This document shows positions 12,700 to 23,822 of a stretch of 64,000 bases of DNA, in pieces. Position 1 is the first letter of the stretch, and each line of letters begins with the position of its first letter. Under the pieces are notes generated by a model. It was not told the DNA's origin. It made no database searches and saw nothing but the letters and a program-made list of their open reading frames with translations. This DNA comes from Cryptomeria japonica (Eukaryota > Streptophyta > Pinopsida > Cupressales > Cupressaceae), in the NCBI RefSeq assembly GCF_030272615.1, contig NC_081407.1, positions 375,451,018-375,515,017 on the forward strand, given 5' to 3'. The position numbers and the translations under genes were made by a program.

Positions 12700-14660
12700 T
12701 TCTACATAATTGATAGGGAGATTGAGTGAGAAGTTGCTCGATAAGACTAAAATAGTTTAGTTTGTCAAGTGGACCCAAGGATATGCTTTTTTTTTTTTTG
12801 TGTTCAATTAGTGTTTGACAACATCAAACTTCAACACCCACACCTCTCCTCAAACAACCATCCTATTGTGTGTTATACAACTTTGTTCTATCTTATTTCA
12901 CCAATGCTACTCAAATTGTCCACCATAGGTCCACACCCCAAATTGATGTCTTAACTATCATTATCGATTGGATTAGGCTCATTGTGATTATTTCAACTTT
13001 CCCTCAAGATTTTGGAAGGTTCTAACTTCATTTAGGCAATCAGGTTCAACTTTTGATAAAACAAGGCTAGAAAGGCTACTAGCCCGTGGAGGCCTAATTG
13101 GGTGATTTTTGCTTGTATAGTGCAATGATGGCCAACACAACCTTGGAACCTGATTTTGAAGGTGTCTAAAATTTCCAAAATTAAATATTTTTGAGGTCTT
13201 AACTCCTGAGAAGGTGGTTTAATGACTATCCACAACTCTAGGCAAGAAAGGAGGGCTTTGAGAGGGTTTTGTTCATGTGAGAAAGGAAGTTTCTTCTAAA
13301 CTCCAAACCAAACTTCTAAAATATTGTAGAACTTCTGACACATCATTTATAACACTTCTTCAACACTTCCCTACATGACATTATAACAAACACTTGCCAT
13401 ACAAACTGAAAAATGGCTGTTAAATGCACTGTCACTGCAATTTTACTATTTTTGCTGCACTTTGCATGGTTAGAATAACATGGAAAACTTCACCAATGCA
13501 TGTATAAACCTCTAAATAACATTGTTATAACCTTTTAAAATATTCCCTAGCATGTGTATGTTCATCAATCAACTTCAGAATCAAAAGATATTAAATTCCC
13601 CAAAACTAGGTACTTGCTGCCAACTATAACTCAACACACTTGCAAGGTGAAATACACATTGTTTGGAGCTCCAAATACATCCAAAACTTCAAGGAGACTA
13701 GGTCAGACCTCTTCCTTAGGTTTTTTCACTCAACCTCTGAGTACAAACTTATTTGAGTCTTTTTCAAATTTACTAGCCAAGTCCATCTCCAACTTGCCTA
13801 GCATGAACTCAAAAACACTTCCTTTGCACAACCCCGACCAAAAGATTAATTATTTACACTATACATGAGAAATAAAACTTTTCTAAGTCCATCCATGGGA
13901 TCCCAAACCTATATTTAGACAAGTTGATGCATTTTGAAGACCACAACCCTTGACAGGGCAGCAAAAGAGCCAAAAATGAAACCATTTTGTACAACCCACT
14001 TCCATACACAAAACCTGCAAACTAATTACATAAAAAGAATTGGATATACAATATAATAAATTTCCAAAAGGTAAATCATGGAAATGATAACTCCCAGTAT
14101 GGGCTGATATACAAATGGAGTGCAAAACATGAGAAAAAACATGAAAATTGCTGCTCTTTTGATTGATTATGATGGAAAGTACAAAAGCCAACCCTATACC
14201 AAGAAGAGGGAGGCATATATATAGAATTTTAAAGTGTTTATCAACTCCTGTATGGACATAAGGCATTTTTTTGTCTTCTTTTTACAAAAAGTGTCCAAAA
14301 TGACAACTTTTACAAGCAAAAATGACAACTTTTGTTGCTCCAAGTAACATTTTAGCAACCTAACACAACCAACCTTCCCAAATCACCTAGAAATGATAAA
14401 AAAAATACTTTATAAACATGTTTAAATGCTTTCCAAAGTATGTCTAAGCCTATAAAGGAATTTTTCACTTTTTAGCCTTATTTGGCCTAGAAGCACAAAA
14501 TTGACAATTTCAAGCCCTAAGAAGCAAAACTTGATCTCTCAAGCACAAAATGAGATCAACCACTTATGACATGACTAAACACAACCTATGAAAATATTTC
14601 AAAACTAACAAGACACCTAAGCATGAAAAATACCCAAAATGGAGAGTGAAGCATGACTAG
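12700..14660. other. Interior of the TIR element, no gene seen
   Basis: Open frames here (for example 13554-13868 plus and 13883-14266 minus) show no family resemblance or domain and look fortuitous. No transposase catalytic pattern was found. Confidence 0.45.
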
Positions 14661-14676
14661 GTGCTCCTGCACCAAT

Positions 14677-14740
14677 AACCCATACGGGTTATGTAGAACT
14701 AAAACCATTATTTTGTGTTTCACAAAACCCATATAGGTTA
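14677..14740. repeat. Right-half subterminal palindromes
   Basis: AACCCATACGGGTT at 14677-14690 and AACCCATATAGGTT at 14726-14739. Further members are AACCCATATGGGTT near 15780, AACCTATGGGTT near 15829, and the degenerate AAACCTATACAGGTTT near 15968. Several are followed by ATGTAGAACTA or ATGCAGAACTA. Confidence 0.6.
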
Positions 14741-14764
14741 TGAAGACATAATAATGTATGTTTG

Positions 14765-14870
14765 TAAACTTATCATTTACTACATATATGTACAGACATA
14801 CATATATAATATGTGTTTATGTATGTATATATGCATGTCTATATATATATATGTTTGTATACATGCATGT
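14765..14870. repeat. TATG/TA microsatellite
   Basis: Imperfect runs of ATGTATGT and (TA)n. Confidence 0.8.
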
Positions 14871-14877
14871 CTCCCTT

Positions 14878-15668
14878 TTTTCCCTCTCTCTCTCGTCTTC
14901 CTTCCCCCATCACCGTATGTGTCTATTTTAAGCCCTAATTATCCTCCTTGAGTTCTATCTCATCTGTCTCCCCCTCACACTTCTCTCTCTGTCGAGTCTC
15001 TCACCCTTTTCTCCTTCTCGTTCTCTATCTACCTCATGTCTCTCACCCTCTCCTCCTCTCTCTCTCTCTCTCTCTCTCCCCTTCTCTCTCTTTCTCCCCC
15101 CCTCTCCCTCCCCCTCTCATTATCTTATCCTCTCTCTCTCTCTCTACCCTCCCTCTCCCTCTTTCCCAATCTCTTCTCTCTCTCCCCCTCTCTCTCCCTC
15201 CCCCTCTCATTATCCTATTCTCCCCCTCTCTTCCTATCTCTTATTCTCTCTCTTACCTCCTCCCCCCCCTCTCTCTCTATCTCTCCCTCTCCCCCTCTCC
15301 TTTTCCCAATCTCCCTCCCTCCTCCTCTCCCTCTCCCCCTCTCCTTTTCCCAATCTCCCTCTCTCCCTCTCTCCCTTTTCTTTTCCCAATCTCACTCTCT
15401 CCCTCTCCCTCTCTCCTTTTCCTAATCTCCCTCTCCCTCTCCCTCTCCCCCCCTCTCTCTCTCCTCCTCTCCTTTTCCTAATCTTCATGTCTCTCCCTCT
15501 CCCTCCCTCCCCCTCTCCTTATCCTATTCTCTCTCTCTCTCTCTCCTTCTCTCCCTTCTCTTTCTTTCCCCGTCTCTCTCCCTCTCTTCCTATCCCTTTC
15601 TCTCTCTATCTCTAACCCTCTCTCCCTCCCCCTCTCCTTATCCTATTATATCCCTCTCTTCCTACTCC

Positions 15669-15704
<36 letters not shown>

Positions 15705-15755
15705 TCCTATTATCACCCTCTCTCTTTGTCTCACTCTATCTCTCTGCCCACTTCC
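14878..15755. repeat. Pyrimidine-rich (CT)n low-complexity tract
   Basis: About 880 bases are almost wholly C and T on the plus strand, with TCTCTC and CCCTCTC units and short interruptions such as TTATCCTATT and TTTTCCCAATC recurring every 40-60 bases. The long Ser/Leu/Pro frames across it are by-products of the composition. Confidence 0.9.
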
Positions 15756-15854
15756 TATTTGGTTTTTAGTTCTACATATAACCCATATGGGTTATGCAGA
15801 ACTAAGACAAAATCTTCTAGTTTTGCATAACCTATGGGTTTATAAAAAGTATAA

Positions 15855-16005
15855 TGTTCTGGTTTTGAGGAACTTTTGATTTTTTATTATAAAATAAAAT
15901 GTTCCTCAAAACCTGTATGAGTTTTGAAGAACTTTTGATTTTTTATTATAAAATATAATGTTCCTCAAAACCTATACAGGTTTTTAGGAACTTTTTTTTT
16001 TTTAA
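15855..16005 (+). repeat. ~60-bp tandem repeat, three units
   Basis: Units begin near 15855, 15902 and 15961. They share GAACTTTTGATTTTTTATTA, then AAATGTTCCTCAAAACC. Each joint carries a palindromic AAACCT...AGGTTT or AGTTTT motif like those elsewhere in the TIR element. Confidence 0.75.
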
Positions 16006-16014
16006 TTGTTTTTG

Positions 16015-16041
16015 GCTAGGCTTGGTGTTACCAAGCCTAGC
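16015..16041. repeat. Perfect 12-bp inverted repeat near the TIR element right end
   Basis: GCTAGGCTTGGT, a 3-base loop, then ACCAAGCCTAGC. It lies about 40 bases inside the right terminal inverted repeat and could form a stable stem. Confidence 0.8.
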
Positions 16042-16894
16042 ACATTTTTGAATTTCCAGAATGTGGCCACTTTTCTACTCACCATCTTGGTGCAGTTACC
16101 CCTATTTGTCATTTTTGTCATTGATGTCATGGTTATTGTTTTTATCCAGCATGTGTGTATGTGATCCGATCCAAAAAAGTTTTCTTTATCATGTTTTGTA
16201 TAGCTTTGAGGTTTGATATTTTGTGTTATCAGGAGCTTCTTATGAATTTGGTCCTACCCAGATATGATTATTGCTCATGTTTCAAGATCTGGTCCCATCT
16301 AGATATGCTATGATGCACACTTCTCAAGTTTGTAGCTGAAAGCCAACACAGCATGAAGGCACTTGGATTTCTATAGTGTGTGGTTAAGTTCGGTCTCATC
16401 CACTCTGGCTGAGCTAACTTGACAATTAAATGGTGCAAATATATATCATCAAAGATATGGTTTGCTAGAGGTATGGTTGTTGAAATAATTATTTTTATGT
16501 ACTATATGTGAAATATTTGTGGTTATGTTTTGTGTTCTAGTTCCGCACGTCGAATTTATGTGACAACTTATGTACTTCAAGGTAATTGTATTCCATGCAT
16601 ATGTTTGATGCACTTGTAGTAGTTCAAATTTGTTATACTCTGTAAATTTGGCTATAAGCCCTCTTGGTAATTTGTAAAACACGTCCAAAACCAACAGTGA
16701 GCCAAACCGGAGTATCATCTCTCCGTTTTTCCCATATTGGGTTTTCCACATATAAATCTGGTGTTATGTGCTATGTCTGCATTTTTGTTTACTGCACTTT
16801 GAAATATGTTATGTGATTAGTTAATAAGAAGTATAAATAAGTTCAAAGGAATACTAATGCACCCCTCCCCTCTTGGTATTCCAGTTATTCAACA

Positions 16895-17960
16895 AAACAC
16901 TCACACGCCAAGTGTACATTGTACTCATTCTCATATACTCAAATGATACAATGTCATCCCCTTCGCATCTAATTACAATTAAACACCATAATAATAATTT
17001 CATCTAATTAATTACATTAAATAACATCATTAATATTATTACTCTACATCAATGAACATATAGATATTCCCAGAATGGGGTCAATATTATAACATTGTTA
17101 GCAACATGATATCTCATCAAACAGTGACATTCCTAGGGTTCTCAACTAGGTAGTCAGATGTTTGTGTTAGGAAAACATTAAATCATATTCCTTCCTCAAC
17201 ATCATATTTTTTTTTTAAACATCCACAAATTACCAAGAAAAATTAAGAGGAAAAACATGAAAAAAAAATTAAGTAATTTATGAACAAAACATGTTACAGC
17301 ATGGCATAACTGCAACATTTAAAATTGCAACACAAGAATTCACAAAAGAATTTGCATTCAACAACAATACTAAACAAAATAGCTTGTTACAAACAACACA
17401 TCTTAAGTATGCCAAAATTCCCAAATTTGCAACTTTTAAATAATGGTAGCTTTCTACAACCAAATCCAAGAATTGTTGACCAATTTGCATACATAGCTAA
17501 GGTAAAAATATGTATCAAATTACAAACCATACCTAGATTTATGCAGTGGATTTGTGTCGCCTGGATTATGTTGTTTATCTTGTCTACTTCTGAAACTTTA
17601 TGCAAAGAAAATGTTCTACCTCCTTAAATCTTCCACCCTTGCCAAACGAGAATGCAATGAAATTGTAGCAGCAATGAGCAGAGTTTTTTTTCTCAATGAA
17701 TGGCACAACTATTAAAACTACAATCGGCAATTATGAACGAATGCTAGCTATAGTCATTAAAATACATGTACAAATGCCAGTGTTCACAGGTCAAAATCAT
17801 AAATATTTTCTTATAAATTAAAATTAAATAAACCCTAGCAGAAAATCAAACATTCAATGATAAATAAAAAAATTAAGAATTTTTAGAATAGTTTAATAGA
17901 AACAAAAATGAAACTTTGGTATAAGATTAAATTTTTCAATTTACACGTAATCAAAACATA
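16895..17960. other. AT-rich sequence, nothing recognised
   Basis: Lies just outside the LTR that ends at 16894. Overlapping open frames on both strands at 17278-17627 have no recognisable motif and appear fortuitous. Confidence 0.45.
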
Positions 17961-17973
17961 CTAGTGAATTTTT

Positions 17974-18195
17974 TTTGGAGGGACTAATAATACTTAATTT
18001 AAAAATTTCTTTTAACTCATTTTATTCAATCCATTGTGACTATGAGGGTATTAACACAATTTTTTTCTTCAACTTTTATTTTGAGATGAAAACATTATTT
18101 CCTGCTGAAGACAGGGACTAATAATACTTAATTTTAAAAGTTCTTTAACTCATTTTATTCAATCCATTGCAATGATGATGGTATTAACTCAAAAA
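17974..18195 (+). repeat. ~136-bp tandem duplication, two copies
   Basis: GGGACTAATAATACTTAATT followed by AACTCATTTTATTCAATCCA occurs at about 17979 and again at about 18115, ending in GGTATTAAC in both copies. Confidence 0.75.
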
Positions 18196-18321
18196 AAATT
18201 CTTGCGCGTAGCTTCCACGGACTCTTAAAGTTGTCTCTTAAGAAGTAGCAGATCCGGATTGCCCTTTGTTTGAAATACTTCCTTTGTAAAACTTTATAGG
18301 TAAAACGAGGAGATAAGTGAA

Positions 18322-18696
18322 ATGCTCCTGCTAAAACCATGGCATCCTGCCTTCAACCTAGCTTCTGAATCTTTTGAGAAGATACCAATATGGGTAAGAC
18401 TCCCCAACTTACCGTTGCATTTTTGGACTGAATCTTGTTTTGAAGCTATTGGAAACATGTTAGGAAATTTTTCGGGAGTTGATGAGGATTCTCTCAATTT
18501 CCTTCATACCACCTATGTCTATATTCTTGTTAAAATGGACACAAAGGTGGCTCCCCTTATAGAGTTTTGTTTCAAATCTCTTAATGGATTTTGGTTGCAA
18601 CCTAAAGATTACAAAGGTATTTTGTTTAGATGTAGAAGGTGCTTCCAAACAGGTCATATGGCTACCCAATGCACCAAAAGTAACATTAAAAAATAG
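18322..18696 (+). pseudogene. LINE ORF1 C-terminal fragment (DUF4283-like plus CCHC zinc knuckle)
   Basis: The 124-codon frame reads like the nucleic-acid-binding ORF1 protein of plant L1-type LINEs. The pattern is PWHPAFN, then IPIWVRLPNLPLHFW, then IGNMLGNF, followed near the end by a zinc knuckle C-x2-C-x4-H-x4-C (CRRCFQTGHMATQC, about 18630-18671). Full ORF1 proteins are several hundred residues, so this is a truncated piece. Upstream bases (18150-18320) continue weakly in another frame with stops. ORF1 coats LINE RNA for retrotransposition. The fragment stops shortly before the short LTR at 18760. Confidence 0.7.
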
Positions 18697-18759
18697 GCAT
18701 CATGGTGGAAGGAGGAAGATCTAGAACTCTATGTGGTTGAAAAAATCTCTATGTTATAT

Positions 18760-18870
18760 TATGTAACAGTTTCAATTTGGTATTGCCTATTTAAAGGTAT
18801 CCTGAATGAATATACATATATTAAGTTTTTTTGTTTTTTTTCTTATATCGCCTTCATATGGTATAAGGGC
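18760..18870 (+). mobile_element. 5'-truncated short LTR with primer binding site
   Basis: Only the last ~97 bases of the LTR remain (18760-18856, ending CGCCTTCA). They match 6238-6404, and TGGTATAAGGG (18859-18869) is the primer binding site. Internal sequence up to about 19110 matches 6407-6650, including GGCATGTAGAGGAGGTGTAA. Confidence 0.65.
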
Positions 18871-19109
18871 AACAAGGGAATGACTGGGCATGGCATCGAG
18901 GATGATAGGGTTGAACATTGTTTTTTATGCATTGTTGCTGCATGAAGAGTGGGAATATGTTAGCAAATTATTGATGACATAGTAGTTCTGGGCATGTAGA
19001 GGAGGTGTAATTACTTACTAATTTAGTATAATGCAATGTAAAGAGTCTTGAATGTTAAAGTTGTGCCATTTATAACATGTTCTTGTCATGTGTGACACCA
19101 TTCAAAAAG

Positions 19110-20414
19110 GGGCCACAACTCATCAATAATAGGGGAATTAAGAAACTCCACATTAGAGATCATTGCCACAACAAAGACCGCATCCCATTCTAGCAAAAAA
19201 TTCAACCCATGGAAAGAAGAGCCTAGAACAGGGCAGGAAGCAACAAAAAGTAAGGCTCAAAAACTACATGCAGCCAAAAAGAAATAGGTTGAGAAATTCT
19301 TCCGACAAAAGGAAACCACCACATGAATCCACACCGAAAAGGGATCCCACACATCCATTATCCAAATCTAAAGAATAATTGTACAAAAGAAATGGATTCT
19401 ATACAATCAAAGCCATTGAATAGAGACCATATAAACAACAATCAAATTTATGGAAGAGGACATAGAAAAACCCATGTTTGTAACCCAGACAACCTAAAGC
19501 CAAGTCACACTCAGATCTGTGCACACCCCAATAGGTTCATCCTGTTCACAAATGTTGACCAAGCTATATGCAAAAACCACAAGGTAGAAGAAAAGGAGGT
19601 CCTCACTAGTCCATTCACAAACAACCACAACAAGCCAAATAGATCATAAAACATCCTTCAAAAGCCCAAAAGAAAAGGGCTCCATAGCATAGTCCCAAGA
19701 TCCTACCCTCAAAAGGAGGTAGATCTGAAAGGAAGTTGCCAATGGTCCAACCCACTATAAAAGAACCTTGCAGGGGGACATAGAAAGAAGAAAAACACAA
19801 ACCCCACAAATATGGGGTGCCACCAAAGGGTCTTCCAACCAAGGAAGAATACAAACACCTAGGCCTTATCTAAAGAGTTATAGGGCAAGGCAATTCAACT
19901 CTCATATGGATCTCCATCATTGCTATCTCCCTCCCCATTTGCTAAAACCTTAACTCCTCCTCCATTGCTCTCACCTCCTCTGCTGCTCTTGCCCATTACT
20001 TTTTACTAAATTTACATTGCTTTGTGCAATGTTATTTGTGATCCTATGAATGCTTTGTGATCATTTGAATATATGTTATTGAAGAGGAGTTTTATGTTGC
20101 TCAAGTGTTGGAAGCCATATTCTCAAAAGTTGCAATGTTTGATATCAAGGATTTTTTCCATTTGTTGTGCTTGATATGATTGCAACAAACATAGTATGTA
20201 AACTACTCAATATTTGAGACTTCCTATACACTGAGTCTAATTAACGGAGATTTCTTTACATGATGCTTTAATCGTATCACATTGATAAAAGTAAAAGCAG
20301 TAGTTTGAAATGTGGGTATGAACTCATGCTAGTTAAAGATTCTTAATTTATTCAAAATGTAATTTTAGTATTGAGTTAATGTCAAATTGGGAGTACTAGT
20401 CTATTTTTATTTTG
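19110..20414. other. Interior sequence, no gene recognised
   Basis: Short Lys/Pro/Asn-rich frames at 19163-19649 have no domain I can name. The remainder is AT-rich. Confidence 0.4.
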
Positions 20415-20639
20415 GCAATTTATTTTTTATTAAGGTAAATGGGTTTTATAGGGACCCGAAACCCAAAAGTTTTACAATATCCAGAGAATAAGCATCAAAG
20501 ACCAAAACCAGCAACAAAAGATAAACCAACTTGTTACTTGGGCCAAGCCCACAAAATAGGATAAAACACAAAAAAGACCATGACCAGAAGAAACATAGAC
20601 CTACTGATAAGAATGCGACAAATATGCATTCTTTTGAAT

Positions 20640-22191
20640 AAATTTCTTGTTGATAGTCTCCAACTCGTCCATGATAAATTTGGGGCTGCCTTGCTCCTAA
20701 TTCTTGCTCATGGTATGAATACACATACCTATTGTAGTATGGGGGTGAGAAATCTGACCACCTGCACTCTTCACTTTCTTTTTCTGCTTGGAGTCTAAAG
20801 GACTTACACTGGTAATGGGATCAACCCTGTAATCCACAATCATATTATTGACCCTCATTGAAATCCTTCCGAACTATTACTCATGGTGGCCTTGGTGATC
20901 TCAACCAGATTTTTCAAACTTCCTTTAATTTCTTCCGCACTCACCTCCAAATTCCATATTCTTCTTTCATAATTCGATTTCATCTTGTCTACATCCTCAC
21001 TAATTTTCTGGGTCAACTGGAGAATTTTCTCTGTTTTATTGGGTCCAAGGTTATCAGTAAAAGTATCCACAATACCCTTTATACCCTCTTTTAACACTTC
21101 AATCTCCATGCCCATCTTCTAAAGACAATCCAACTAACCATTGGCCACAAAGGAAATGCAATTATCCAAATCGGGGTCAATGACAACACACCCCTGTTTC
21201 CCAAGGATCAATGTCTATGGGAATTTTGATATTAATCTCCTGTTCACTATCTATATTGGCCCCCCTTTCCAGATTTGGGATTCTTTGATTTGGGAGAGAC
21301 AAAGTTAGGAAACTTGGTCTCTAGATTTTTAGACTTGCTAGTGGCCCTCCTAGGGTACTTGTTGTGCCTACTACTACCTGTACCAGGGGAAATATTCTGA
21401 ATGGAGCCCTTACTAGTAGGTGGACAATACTCAGGATCGTTAGACAAGTCGTGATCCTTCCAGCCCTTGGCAAGCCCGCTATCTTCCCCTTCCACATCTG
21501 TGTCAGAAACCACCTGAACCTCTAGTTTGGAAAAAGAAAAGGGTTTTCATAACAGGGAATAACCTGACTTCATGGGCCTTGGCATTATCCATAATAAGTT
21601 GAATAAGGACTCATGGAGGACTGGATTATCCACATTCTCAACATGTTTCTCTAGACTATGCCTTAAAGAAGATAGAAGATAAAACGGAATGGAAATTTTC
21701 CTATCGTGCCTGAACTGATTCAAAATGACAAAGGGGTAGGAAAAAATGCTCGCATACTGACCATCAAGAGTGATGTATCTCATGATAACCTTCATGACAT
21801 TGACCTAAGGTGTCTGAAGATCCTCCCGGTTGTAGCCATCATTAGCCATCCTCTGAACCCTATTCCACTCCTTCTTCTTGTCGAAGTAAGTGGAGATAAC
21901 TTCTTTAGCAGATTTTTGTTCTCTACAAAACTTCCTTCCCTCTGTTTGCATACCAATAATTTCAGTGATAAAATCTTCAACAATCCTAAATTCAGTGCCA
22001 TAGACCTTAAGGGTACCATTATCCTAACCACTCACAAAATCTATAGTGGCACTTGACGAATTCCCCTTCAACCTTTCCATATACAGCATTGGGCCTCTGT
22101 CCAAAATCTCATTCCAAACAACAATATTCCTTTTCCAGTTATCAAAAGAGGCAGGTTCCATCCTATTCTTTTTTCCCCCCATGAAATGCAT
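20640..22191 (-). pseudogene. LINE-linked ORF3, unknown function (copy 1)
   Basis: On the minus strand an ATG at 22191 (MHFMGGKKNRMEP) opens a frame that continues through two TAG stops (near 22029 and 21796) to about 21547, then further pieces follow at 21513-21247 and 21115-20855. Order: an N-terminal globular part with YGTEFRIVEDFI, a conserved block with MRYITLDGQYASIFSYPFV and NQFRHDRKISIPFYLLSSL, a Ser/Lys/Pro-rich linker, a predicted coiled coil (EKILQLTQKISEDVDKMKSN), and a short tail with PKFIMDELETINKKFIQKNA. Intact length would be about 450-500 residues. A second copy lies at 25208-26420, and the tail recurs at 38 and 41 kb. It follows RNase H in the same orientation, so it may be a LINE third ORF or a captured gene. 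I do not recognise a function. Confidence 0.55.
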
Positions 22192-22344
22192 AATTCTGAA
22201 AGAGCAAGAAAACACACCTAGAACACACAGTAGCAAGCCTAACCAGAAACAAGCGAAGCCTCTAGAATAGAAAGAATTGGGAGGCGTGAAAAACTTGTGC
22301 CAAGAAAAATTATCCCAACGACATTCTATCATTATGAATAGAAA

Positions 22345-22640
22345 ATCAGTGGCTTATTATTTTAGCATCCTTTCTAGTCATCTCGCATAGGTTTCTTGGG
22401 AAACTTTCCATTTCCGTCCACCAATTAACCTCCACATAATCCACCCCAATATTTTCCATATAATCGGCGGGGGCATTTCCTTCCTGATACGTGTGAGAAG
22501 CTTTAAAGTCATCCAAATTGGGAATCATGAGATGACAATCTTTGATCAAATGCTTGATTGTCCAACTTGGCTCCTAGTGTCTATTAATGCATTTGATTAT
22601 GTTCATCAAATCACTCTCCAACCAAACATGGTTAATCCCT
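22345..22640 (-). pseudogene. LINE RNase H C-terminal fragment
   Basis: The minus-strand frame reads WLESDLMNIIKCIN, then WTIKHLIKDC, then HTYQEGNAPADYMENIGV, then a stop after KDAKIISH. The pattern of a variable acidic segment followed by H-x4-GN-x3-AD is typical of the last part of the RNase H domain of plant LINE ORF2 proteins, which degrades the RNA strand during reverse transcription. One in-frame stop occurs after CINRH. The 5' part of ORF2 is absent. Confidence 0.7.
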
Positions 22641-23380
22641 TTTCTAACTGTCATCTGCAATCCAATGTAAGCCGTGTAAGCCTCAAAGTAGTGGTTTGTT
22701 TGGGTGCCCAAAATTTGGCAATTTGTTGCAAATGATGATATAAAGGAGTTATTTTGTCAAGGCAAGTTGTTGTATAAAATTTTGATTGAATTGTCTCATT
22801 TAAAAGGGATAAAACATTCAAGAGATACAAGGTATTATTTATGGTATGAGCTTTCAAAAGTATTCAATGGAGATATAAGAAGCTTTGTTTTATTTTTGGA
22901 GGTGTATGGGCTCATCATTGGTTGAGGTTGACATTGTTATCATAACTACACATATGTCAAACATTGTTTCTTCTTTTAGATCCACCCATTGAACACTTTA
23001 TATAACTATTGAAGGGTTAATGAATCTTTAAATAATTATGGCTGAACAACCAAAGTCATTTTTGTTACACATGACAAAGCCTTCAACAACTTAGATGCTA
23101 GTATTATTACAAAGATTGATGTGGTATCAAAATGATAAAACTATAAAAGGCTCATATTGGAGGTTGGAGGTAATGAAGGCAGGAGGATATCTGTCATCTC
23201 AAAATAGATTCTCTCTCAGGGATTATTATTTGCATGAGAAGCATCCTATCACATTTGTGTCCTTGAAGAAAAGAGGGGACTTGGCATTATATGTCCCTTC
23301 AAGGAGAAAGGGGGCGCAAGATTTCTATTTTGTTGACTTGGTGTATTCACATTTGATTGGTGATTTGTCGACAACTTGAG
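22641..23380 (+). other. Interior of the short-LTR element with unassigned ORFs
   Basis: Frames at 22704-22925 (73 codons) and 23095-23379 (94 codons) are open on the element's strand. The second is basic and aromatic-rich (SLKKRGDLALYVPSRRKG). No known domain is visible. Confidence 0.3.
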
Positions 23381-23381
23381 C

Positions 23382-23640
23382 TGACATTAGACACACTCGA
23401 AGGAGATGTGTACTTTCATAGGAAAGGTGCCTCATGTGCATACATTTGGTTGGTCATTTGTACAACAGAAGAGGGATTATTTTCACAAGACCTGAGGAGG
23501 TGTTAGACACACTTAGAGGAGATGTGAAATTTCAAAGGGAAGGCATCTCATGTGTAGTACTATAGGAGGCATTAGACACACTCAGAGCAGATGCGGAATT
23601 TTAGAGGAAATGTGTCTCATTGTGCACAGAGGGTGGGAAT
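23382..23640 (+). repeat. Three iterations of a ~62-bp motif
   Basis: ATTAGACACACTC or GTTAGACACACTT followed by GAGGAGATGTG-like and TCTCATGTG-like blocks starts near 23382, 23497 and 23564, so spacings are about 115 and 67 bases. Confidence 0.65.
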
Positions 23641-23822
23641 ACTTATGTTTTCTCATGTTGTACAGATGGTTGCAGTTTCTTTAGTCAAGAGATCCACTAA
23701 TGGAGTTAGTTCGATGTTTCTTGGGTGAGAAAGGAGGATTGGTGAAGGAACTTCATCAAAGTCTCTAGAAGGTTTGGGTTCAAAACCCTTGCAATGTTCC
23801 ACTCTTGTTCAAATTAATGTAC

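Larger units (their letters stand above)
11791..16101. mobile_element. Non-autonomous TIR DNA transposon (unclassified)
   Basis: The left end GGGTAAGTGCACCAAGATGG (11791 on) is matched in inverted orientation at the right end (16079-16101), with one difference in 23 bases. Similarity continues weakly through AGTGGCCAC/AGTGACCAC. The flanks carry a CTAT direct repeat at 11787-11790 and 16102-16105, and removing the insert restores a continuous LTR. No transposase is visible; open frames inside are short or low-complexity. Subterminal regions carry repeated palindromes of the form AACCCAtacGGGTT. Repeated palindromic subterminal motifs are known in CACTA and Mutator-like elements, but the TIR start and 4-bp duplication do not fit either well, so the superfamily is open. 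Confidence 0.65.
11780..16894 (+). mobile_element. 3' LTR interrupted by a 4.3-kb TIR element
   Basis: The LTR begins TGTTGGCCTAT (11780-11790), is interrupted by the element at 11791-16101, resumes with CTATTTGTC at 16102, and ends near 16894 in TTATTCAACA. It therefore has TGTT...AACA ends and is about 800 bases without the insert. A C-rich block with CCCCTCCCCTCTTGGTATTC sits just before the end, like the ends of the LTRs at 29134, 34437 and 51124. The matching 5' LTR was not found, so the element is truncated or its 5' side is unrecognisable. Confidence 0.6.
20415..22640 (-). mobile_element. 5'-truncated LINE with RNase H, extra 3' ORF and tail
   Basis: Reading the minus strand: the C-terminal part of an RNase H domain (22640 to 22345), a stop, a gap of about 150 bases, an open-reading relic (22191 to about 20640), and a 3' end with GGGTTTCGGGTCCCTATAAA (near 20465-20446) then TTAATAAAAAATAAA. 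The same 3'-end phrase closes the LINE fragments at 37999-38381 and 41249-41670. The reverse transcriptase is missing, as expected for 5' truncation. Confidence 0.65.

Noticed and set aside
14948-15481. Long Ser/Leu/Pro-rich open frames
   Set aside because: They arise from the (CT)n tract, are open in several overlapping frames, and have no non-repeat sequence.
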